From positions 1-15,269 of the forward strand of contig JARRNO010000107.1 of NCBI GenBank assembly GCA_037384885.1: 15,269 nt of DNA, written 5' to 3'. Under the pieces are notes generated by a model that was not told where the DNA came from, did not search any database, and was given only the letters and a program-made list of their open reading frames with translations. Of the stretch, positions 1 through 5,485 are shown piece by piece. Position 1 is the stretch's first letter. Each line of letters opens with the position of its first letter. This DNA is from JARRNO01 sp037384885. GTDB taxonomy: Bacteria > Acidobacteriota > UBA4820 > DSQY01. The translations under genes and the position numbers were made by a program.

Positions 1-1641
1 GCCGCGCGGTTTCTGGGTTACCAGAACCCCGGAGCCCTCGCAGAAGCCATCGCGGGGGCGCGGGCGGATCTCAGGCGGGTCTTTCAGTCGGTGCTGCGCC
101 CCCTTTCCTCGGGTGGGGAAAAGCGTGACCGCCTATCGAACCTCCTGACGGAGGAAGGCATGTTCGAAAGCCTTGCTCTGGCCGGCGTCCGGGATCCGAA
201 ACGAGCGTTTCCGCTTCTCCGTGACATTTACGGGGCGCTTTCCATGGCGGTCCACACCCCCGAACAGCGCAGAAATCTCTTGAGAATTCATGGAAGCCTT
301 CTGCGGGAGTTCAAGGGGTCCTCGAGGCCCTATGAAAGCCTGCGCACCTTGCACCGCCTTCTGCCGGCCCTGACCTCGGAAGATGGTGCGTTGGAAAGGC
401 TCCTCTCCCATCCCCGCTACGCCAGGGTTCTGCTCCGCCTGGTGAGCCAGAGCGAACCCGTATTTCAGTCGGTTCAGCAGTGGCCGTCGCTTGTTCACGA
501 TCTGTCGTTCGGAAACCTTGGCGGCGACTCTTTTCGCCTCGGCGCACCGGAAGCGGCGGGGACCTCTCCGGATGGACTGAGACGCTGGCACAAACGCGTT
601 CTCTTTGTGATCGCCGCCCGGGATCTCGCGCTGGGCGCAGATGTTGTGGAATCGCAAGCGGCACACACCGCACTGGCTGAACAGGTGCTGGAAACGGTTT
701 TCGAGCGGGTCTGCTACGACCTGGAACGGGAGGGCGGCCTTCCCGAGAACGCTGTCTCCTCAAAACTTTGCCTGCTCGCCCTGGGGAGACTGGGAACCCG
801 CCGGATGCAGCCACGCTCGGACCTGGATCTTGTCCCCGTATGCAGCAAAGAGGGCCTTCTCCCGGATGACCCGGAGCGCTCCGCAGTTCTGGAGAGACGC
901 TTCGTCAATCAATTCACATCGCGGATGACCGCGGTGACCCGGCACGGCTCCCTGTACGCTGTCGACTACCGCTTGAGGCCGCACGGGGCGAGCGGTCCCC
1001 CGGTTTCCCGGGAGGGGGCCTTCGAAAACTATTTCTCGTGGGAGAGCGCACATTGGTGGGAACGGGTCTCCTATTTTAAGGCCAGGCCGGTGGCTGGAAA
1101 CAGATCCCTGGGCGCCCGGCTTCTGAGCGCCGCCTGGAAGGAAACCTCCGCCCGCCCGCCCGCGAAGGCGGATTTCCTGGCGCTTGACGGCCTCATGGTT
1201 AGGCTTTCCGAGAAGAGCCGCGACATGGAAAGCGACTTGAAATACCAGAGAGGCGGCCTCCTGAACCTTGATCTCATCGTAAGAGGACTTCAGGCGCGCG
1301 CCGGGCTTCCCGCCGGTTCTTCCGAGGAAGATCTCATCCCCCAGCTCGCCGGAACCGGTTTCCTGACAGAGACCGAAGCCTCCAGGCTCATGGCGGCCCG
1401 GCGCTTTCAGGAGGCGCTCCTCTATCGGCTCCGCCTCCATTTTCTAAGGCCCGCACCTTCCGCGCGCACGCCAGGGGTAGTTGCCGATCTGCTGGCGCGG
1501 TCCGGCGTGGACTGGCTCGCTCCGCTTTTAGCCGCCTCACCGTACAAAATCGAAGGGCGCGACCCTTTCATGGGTTTACTTTCCGCCCTACAGGGCCACC
1601 GGGAAAACGTTTCCGCCTGCTGGAGGCGCCTGCTCGAATGA
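1..1641 (+). CDS. glnE: Glutamine synthetase adenylyltransferase GlnE, C-terminal half (cut by window edge)
   Basis: The reading frame is open from base 1, so the start lies outside the window and an internal GTG at 91 is not the true start. GlnE transfers AMP to and from glutamine synthetase to set nitrogen assimilation. The full protein has two nucleotidyltransferase halves joined by a helical linker; here I see the end of the first half, the linker (about 180-520), and the second, adenylylating half. The metal-binding motif SDLDLV is at 817-834, preceded by the glycine-rich LALGRLGTRRMQP, and VDYRLRPHG with its further Asp is at 961-987. KARPVAGN follows at about 1078. The normally conserved GG-x-x-D-I-E-F reads GGLLNLDL (about 1252-1275), so Asp/Glu are replaced by Asn/Asp. 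The C-terminus has the usual length and ends in RRLLE. dnaA follows on the same strand. Family assignment is firm; full activity is not provable from half a gene. Confidence 0.88.
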   Translation, partial: AARFLGYQNPGALAEAIAGARADLRRVFQSVLRPLSSGGEKRDRLSNLLTEEGMFESLALAGVRDPKRAFPLLRDIYGALSMAVHTPEQRRNLLRIHGSLLREFKGSSRPYESLRTLHRLLPALTSEDGALERLLSHPRYARVLLRLVSQSEPVFQSVQQWPSLVHDLSFGNLGGDSFRLGAPEAAGTSPDGLRRWHKRVLFVIAARDLALGADVVESQAAHTALAEQVLETVFERVCYDLEREGGLPENAVSSKLCLLALGRLGTRRMQPRSDLDLVPVCSKEGLLPDDPERSAVLERRFVNQFTSRMTAVTRHGSLYAVDYRLRPHGASGPPVSREGAFENYFSWESAHWWERVSYFKARPVAGNRSLGARLLSAAWKETSARPPAKADFLALDGLMVRLSEKSRDMESDLKYQRGGLLNLDLIVRGLQARAGLPAGSSEEDLIPQLAGTGFLTETEASRLMAARRFQEALLYRLRLHFLRPAPSARTPGVVADLLARSGVDWLAPLLAASPYKIEGRDPFMGLLSALQGHRENVSACWRRLLE

Positions 1642-1759
1642 GGGGATGGCCGCCGCCGTTCCAATGGGATGGCGGGGGAAGGAAATTTTCTCCTGAAACG
1701 TAGGTGGGGCAGGGTTTTAGCGCCCCCCTTTCTCCCTTTTAAAGCCGCCGGTTCCATGG

Positions 1760-1805
1760 TAAAATATGTTCTTAATTTCCACACCTGTGGATATATTGTG
1801 GATAA
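1760..1805 (+). promoter_or_regulatory. dnaA upstream region: DnaA boxes and weak promoter candidate
   Basis: Three DnaA-box-like 9-mers sit directly before dnaA: ATTTCCACA (1775-1783), TGTGGATAT (1786-1794) and TGTGGATAA (1797-1805). The last is the exact complement of the consensus TTATCCACA and ends one base before the ATG at 1807. A possible -10 hexamer TAAAAT lies at 1760-1765, but its -35 (about 1737-1742, TTTTAA) is poor. Boxes at the dnaA promoter are the known arrangement for DnaA autorepression and may also be one lobe of a two-part origin; that role is inference. Boxes: good; promoter: weak. Confidence 0.62.
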
Positions 1806-1806
1806 C

Positions 1807-3147
1807 ATGACAGCAGATATTTGGAACAAGGTGCTGCACGCCCTGAAAAGTCGTGTTCCAGGCCCGAATTTCGAGACGTGGTTCAGGCCCCTGAAGCTGC
1901 TCCGGCAGGAGCAGTCGCGGCTTCTCGTGCAAGCGCCCAACCCTCTGGCAAGAGATTGGATCGACAATCACTACGAAGGGTTGTTTCAAGAAATACTGAA
2001 AGATCTGGGCGAGGGAGCCCTGGAGGTTGTCCTCGTGGACGCCACCCAATCCGGGGAGGATCTGCAGCTCTCCCCTCCCGAGCGGGGGGAGGCCGAACAG
2101 AAAAAGGAATTCAAGAAGACACGCACCTACCAGGCGCACCTGAACCCGAATTACCATTTTGACCGCTTCGTGGTGGGGCCCTCCAACCGTTTTGCCCATG
2201 CGGCGGCCCTGGCGGTCGCGCAAAACCCGTCTAATTCGTATAAGCCCCTCTACCTCTACGGCGGGGTCGGCCTGGGCAAGACCCACCTCATGCAGTCCAT
2301 CGGGAATTACATCCAGGAAAATACATCCGCTTCCAAGATGACTTATCTTTCAGCGGAACGCTTCATGAACGAAATGATTTCCGCTATCGCCCACCGCCAG
2401 CAGCCTGTTTTCAGGGAGCGCTACCGGCAGGTGGACGTGCTTCTCCTGGACGATGTTCATTTCTTGGTGGGCAAAACGGGAACGCAGGAGGAGTTGTTCC
2501 ACACCTTCAATGCACTCTATGAGTCGCAAAAGCAGATCGTAATTTCCTCGGACTGTCCGCCTGGACAGCTCCAGGGGATCGAAGAACGGTTGAAATCCCG
2601 CTTTCAATGGGGCCTCATCGCCGATATCCACCCGCCTGAGCTGGAAACTAAAGTGGCCATTCTCCATAAGAAAGCGGAAGCTTACGAAGTGATCCTGCCG
2701 GACGATGTGGCCCTTTTCATCGGGACCCACATGGGCAGCAACATCCGGGAACTGGAGGGCTGCCTGATGCGGTTGATTGCCTTTTCGTCCTTCAAGGGGC
2801 AGCCCATTACGCTGGACTTGGCCAAGCAAACCTTTGAGACGCTTTTTAAGAAGGAGGGCCGGGTCACCACGGTGGAGGCGATTCAAAAGTATGTGGCGAC
2901 GGCCTACAAGTTGCGCGTTCAGGATTTGAAATCCAAGACGAACCGGGCCGACATTGTGCTTCCGAGGCAGGTCTGCATGTTTCTCTGCCGCGAGCTGACC
3001 GGCGCCTCTCTTCCGGAAATCGGCCGCCGGTTTGGGGGGAAGCATCATTCAACCGTGCTTCACTCCATCCGCAAGGTGGAAGATAAGATGGCGCGGGATC
3101 TAACTTTTCAACAACAGGTTCAGAGTTTTTTGAATTCTTTTCGCTAG
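1807..3147 (+). CDS. dnaA: Chromosomal replication initiator protein DnaA
   Basis: DnaA binds 9-bp boxes at oriC, opens the duplex and helps load the replicative helicase. I start it at ATG 1807, giving 446 residues and the typical N-terminus TADIWNKVLHAL; an in-frame ATG at 1669 would add 46 residues not seen in the family and would run through the upstream boxes. No strong ribosome-binding site precedes 1807. Domain I is about residues 1-75, a short linker about 76-110, the AAA+ domain about 111-325 and the DNA-binding domain about 326-446. Walker A is GGVGLGKT (152-159), Walker B ends LLLDDVHF with Asp 215-216, and ERLKSRFQWG carries the sensor/arginine-finger region. The domain IV signature is GGKHHSTVLHS (from 410), a variant of the commoner G-G-R-D-H-T-T-V. 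It is followed by the origin-like gap and dnaN. Confidence 0.97.
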   Translation: MTADIWNKVLHALKSRVPGPNFETWFRPLKLLRQEQSRLLVQAPNPLARDWIDNHYEGLFQEILKDLGEGALEVVLVDATQSGEDLQLSPPERGEAEQKKEFKKTRTYQAHLNPNYHFDRFVVGPSNRFAHAAALAVAQNPSNSYKPLYLYGGVGLGKTHLMQSIGNYIQENTSASKMTYLSAERFMNEMISAIAHRQQPVFRERYRQVDVLLLDDVHFLVGKTGTQEELFHTFNALYESQKQIVISSDCPPGQLQGIEERLKSRFQWGLIADIHPPELETKVAILHKKAEAYEVILPDDVALFIGTHMGSNIRELEGCLMRLIAFSSFKGQPITLDLAKQTFETLFKKEGRVTTVEAIQKYVATAYKLRVQDLKSKTNRADIVLPRQVCMFLCRELTGASLPEIGRRFGGKHHSTVLHSIRKVEDKMARDLTFQQQVQSFLNSFR

Positions 3148-3348
3148 TTTTTACGGGGAACTGTGTAAATGGGGGTGTGTATAACCTGTGGAAAAGATGA
3201 CAGAAGAGCCAAAAGAAAACTTCTGCACATACGGCTCTGAAGATTTACACAGCTTGCCCGGCACGTAATACGAGAGTCTTCAGGGAGTTGGAACTTTTTT
3301 CCGTTTTCCACAGGATTACTACTACTACCTATTCATAAGGAGTAGTGA
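3148..3348. other. oriC: Probable chromosomal replication origin (oriC) between dnaA and dnaN
   Basis: The 201-base non-coding gap holds several DnaA-box-like sites: TGTGTAAAT (3162-3170), TGTGTATAA (3176-3184, complement of the E. coli R2-type TTATACACA), TGTGGAAAA (3187-3195), ATTTACACA (3243-3251) and TTTTCCACA (3304-3312). They form two perfect inverted pairs: a 10-mer at 3161-3170 with 3243-3252, and an 11-mer at 3185-3195 with 3304-3314. A trinucleotide tract follows the last box. A smaller inverted pair, AGAGCC/GGCTCT (3205-3210, 3233-3238), lies inside. Position after dnaA and box density are the classical origin signals. Whether it fires, and whether the boxes upstream of dnaA are also needed, is not shown by sequence. 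Confidence 0.82.
3304..3327. promoter_or_regulatory. DnaA box plus DnaA-trio tract (basal unwinding element)
   Basis: The box TTTTCCACA (3304-3312) is followed by GGA and then TTA-CTA-CTA-CTA (3316-3327). On the complementary strand, read 3' to 5' away from the box, this is AAT-GAT-GAT-GAT, which fits the published DnaA-trio consensus 3'-[G/A]A[T/A]-5' repeated at least three times next to a box. Such tracts bind DnaA on single-stranded DNA and mark where the duplex opens. Spacing and orientation match the Bacillus-type arrangement. The dnaN ribosome-binding site starts ten bases further on. Confidence 0.7.
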
Positions 3349-3981
3349 ATGGAAATACAGATCGAAGTCAAGAAACTTCACGCGGAACTCAGTCTTGCGC
3401 TCAGCATCGTGGAAAGCAAGGCGACCATTCCCATCCTCTCGAATTTGCTGCTCCGTGCAGAGGGAAACGAAGTGGAAATCGCGGCGACGGACCTGGAGGT
3501 TACCTTCAAATCCAAGTGTCCCGCCGAAGTCATTCAGCCTGGAGCCATCACGGTTCCGGCAAGGAGGTTTGGGGCGATCGTCCGGGCCTTCCTCAACGAA
3601 GAGGCCCCCCTTGTCCTCAAGACCACGCCCGATCAGAAGCTTTTTCTCCAGCCTGCCGGTCAGCGAAACGAGTATCACCTTCAGACGCTTCCGGAGGAAG
3701 ACTTTCCTGCCCTCATGACCCCCAGCCCCGAAACGGCCGTGACGGTGGATACCGCCCTTTTCCGGAAATGTGCGGAAGAGGTCCTGATTTCCGCGGGGAA
3801 CGAGAACAGCCGCTTTTCGGTTCGGGGCGCGTTAATGGAGATCGGCCCGGACGGCGTGACCATGGTCGCGACAGATTCCCACCGGCTGACGTGCTCAAGC
3901 TACCCCATGAAGACCGGTGTGGATCAGCCCGTGCGAGTGCTGGTTCCCAAGAAGACGCTGGCGAGCTGGGTCCCCGTTTGA
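3349..3981 (+). CDS. dnaN: DNA polymerase III beta sliding clamp, N-terminal part (frame interrupted)
   Basis: DnaN forms the ring that tethers DNA polymerase III to DNA. The start is secure: ATG 3349 has AAGGAG at 3337-3342. Residues 1-204 match the family through domain I and most of domain II: TIPILSNLLL, AATDLEV, TVPARRF, TLPEEDFP, VATDSHRLT, and LVPKKTL. After KKTL (ending 3960) the frame reads ASWVPV and stops at TGA 3979-3981, giving 210 residues against about 366-375 for a clamp. Reading one base earlier gives KKTL-GELG-PR-LIYSRLLD, so the gene continues in the -1 frame. About 23 residues that normally separate the KKTLxEL and IYSRLLD motifs are absent. A single deletion of 3n+1 bases (near 70), in the organism or in the assembly, would explain both the shift and the gap. 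Confidence 0.9.
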   Translation: MEIQIEVKKLHAELSLALSIVESKATIPILSNLLLRAEGNEVEIAATDLEVTFKSKCPAEVIQPGAITVPARRFGAIVRAFLNEEAPLVLKTTPDQKLFLQPAGQRNEYHLQTLPEEDFPALMTPSPETAVTVDTALFRKCAEEVLISAGNENSRFSVRGALMEIGPDGVTMVATDSHRLTCSSYPMKTGVDQPVRVLVPKKTLASWVPV

Positions 3982-4409
3982 TATATAGCCGGCTTCTCGA
4001 TACGACCTTCCCGGCCTACGAAAAGGTGATTGCGCCGGAGACAGACAAAGTGGCTGTTGTGGACAAGATGAGTTTTCTGGAAAGGGTGAAGCGCGTGGCC
4101 ATGGTCGCCGAGTCGAAGAACCGCGCCGTCGTCTTTTCTTTCGACGCCGAGGGAAAACTCGAAATGTCGGTCCGGAACCCGGAGACGGGAGACGAGGGCA
4201 AGGAGTACGAGGCCTGTGAATCGTTTGACGGCGAAGCTGTGACAGTCGGCTTCAATGTGGATTTTGTGATCGAGTTCCTCAATGTCTGCAAAGAAGAGAA
4301 AATTTCGATCAAGATGAAGGATCCCGAGCACCAGTCCCTTTTTGAACCGGTGCTGGAAAACGGAGAAGGGTCCCATAAGTATGTGGTCATGCCGCTGAGG
4401 CTCGATTGA
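3978..4409 (+). CDS. dnaN: DNA polymerase III beta sliding clamp, C-terminal part (separate frame)
   Basis: This frame holds the rest of the clamp: IYSRLLDTTFPAYEKVI, the domain III core with GFNVDFVIEFLNV, and the hallmark C-terminus YVVMPLRLD. It is the continuation of the upstream dnaN fragment, shifted by one base. If it were translated alone, a TTG at 3978 overlapping the stop of the first fragment (TTGA, 3978-3981) would give 143 residues, but no convincing ribosome-binding site precedes it; ATG 4068 is another candidate. The fragment would lack two or so beta-strands of domain II and could not form a normal clamp by itself. Its stop TGA (4407-4409) overlaps the recF start. I favour a sequencing/assembly deletion or a recent mutation in an essential gene over a natural split protein. 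Confidence 0.78.
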   Translation: MIYSRLLDTTFPAYEKVIAPETDKVAVVDKMSFLERVKRVAMVAESKNRAVVFSFDAEGKLEMSVRNPETGDEGKEYEACESFDGEAVTVGFNVDFVIEFLNVCKEEKISIKMKDPEHQSLFEPVLENGEGSHKYVVMPLRLD

Positions 4410-5485
4410 GGTTGACCTCCCTCGACGTGAGCGGCTTTCGAAATCTAAAGGAGCGGAGTCTCTCCTTCTCGAGTCCCCTGACGCTGTTTTATGGAGAAAA
4501 CGCCCAGGGCAAAACGAATGTCTTGGAGGCGATTTACGTTTTGGCGACTTCCCGGTCGTTTCGCGAGCGGAGGTCGAAGAATTTGATTCAGGAGGGACAA
4601 GAGAGAGCCGCCGTCGGTGGCGAAGTGATTGGCAATAAGGTCCGATTCACGCTCTGTGTTGAGTTGGATCCCGACGGCAAGAAGCTCCTTCGGAACCAGA
4701 GCAGAATTCCCGTCGGGGACTATGTGGGATGCCTGCCCGCCGTAGTGCTGAGTGCGGAGGACCGCGGCCTGGTGAAGGGCCACCAGAAAGCCAGGAGGGA
4801 TTTTCTGGATGCGGCCGGGGTACTGGAGCGGCCGGGATTCCTCCATGACTGGCTGGAGTTCAGACGGGCTTTGGACCAGAGAAACAATCTGCTCCGACAG
4901 GGGAACCACGGACGGGAACGGGAACTGGCAGCTTGGACGGAGACGTTCTGCGAGTTGGCGGAGAAGATCCGGAAGACGCGGGGCGACATGGTGGAGCGAG
5001 TTCAGTCGCAGTTGATGCGGTTGTCCTCGGAAATGGAAACCGCCGAGGAAATCACACTCCGGTACGTGCCTTCGGGAGGCGACAATCTACCCCAGGCGCT
5101 GGTACAGCGGCATGTTGAGGAACGCCGCCGGGGTGTCTCGCTTGTGGGGCCTCAGAGGGATGTGGTCCACATTTTGATGGACGGCAAGCCGATTAAGGTG
5201 TTTGGTTCGTCCGGGCAAGTTCGAACAGCTCTTTGGATGTTAAAACTGGCCCGCGTTTTAATGATTCACGAACGAGAGTCCGAACCGCCTCTGTTTCTTC
5301 TTGACGATGTGGAAGCAGAACTGGACAGACGCCGGATCCAGGAGTTGATGAATTTGACGAAGGGAAAGGCGCAGGTGTTTATGACGGCTACGAGGAAGAT
5401 CCAGGGGCCGTGGGGAGAATTGGAGGCCTACCGGATCCGATCCGGAGAGATACGGGAGGGGGGCAGCTTGGAGGTCACTTCATGA
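4406..5485 (+). CDS. recF: DNA replication and repair protein RecF
   Basis: RecF is an ABC/SMC-type ATPase that, with RecO and RecR, loads RecA at gapped DNA. The TTG start at 4406 overlaps the dnaN stop (TTGA) and has GAGG at 4397-4400; it gives the expected N-terminus RLTSLDVSGFRNL and 359 residues, normal for the family. Walker A is GENAQGKT (30-37), the ABC signature is SSGQVRT (268-274) and Walker B is PLFLLDDVEAELD (295-307), with ELD as D-loop. The usual GPHRDD before the signature reads GPQRDV (248-253), a small departure at a well-conserved site. The stop overlaps the gyrB start by four bases (ATGA), which implies translational coupling and a shared transcript. Confidence 0.96.
   Translation: MRLTSLDVSGFRNLKERSLSFSSPLTLFYGENAQGKTNVLEAIYVLATSRSFRERRSKNLIQEGQERAAVGGEVIGNKVRFTLCVELDPDGKKLLRNQSRIPVGDYVGCLPAVVLSAEDRGLVKGHQKARRDFLDAAGVLERPGFLHDWLEFRRALDQRNNLLRQGNHGRERELAAWTETFCELAEKIRKTRGDMVERVQSQLMRLSSEMETAEEITLRYVPSGGDNLPQALVQRHVEERRRGVSLVGPQRDVVHILMDGKPIKVFGSSGQVRTALWMLKLARVLMIHERESEPPLFLLDDVEAELDRRRIQELMNLTKGKAQVFMTATRKIQGPWGELEAYRIRSGEIREGGSLEVTS

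Noticed and set aside
1669..1806. A 46-residue N-terminal extension of DnaA from ATG 1669
   Set aside because: The extension is not DnaA-like, and would be translated through the promoter candidate and DnaA boxes. ATG 1807 gives the normal DnaA N-terminus.
2350..3048. Long minus-strand ORFs opposite dnaA, gyrB, gyrA and glnE
   Set aside because: They are antisense shadows of strongly conserved genes in GC-rich DNA and have no family motifs.
3345..3960. Long out-of-frame ORF beginning at 3345 and running into the dnaN C-terminal part
   Set aside because: Its first two thirds are a shadow of the real dnaN frame with no family features; only the part from about 3960 is DnaN.
3940..3966. Programmed -1 ribosomal frameshift joining the two dnaN parts
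   Set aside because: No X-XXY-YYZ slippery heptamer lies in the right frame near 3960, and a frameshift would still leave about 23 residues of domain II missing.
5410..5481. Upstream in-frame start for GyrB at 5410
   Set aside because: It lies inside recF; ATG 5482 has a good ribosome-binding site and the typical GyrB N-terminus.
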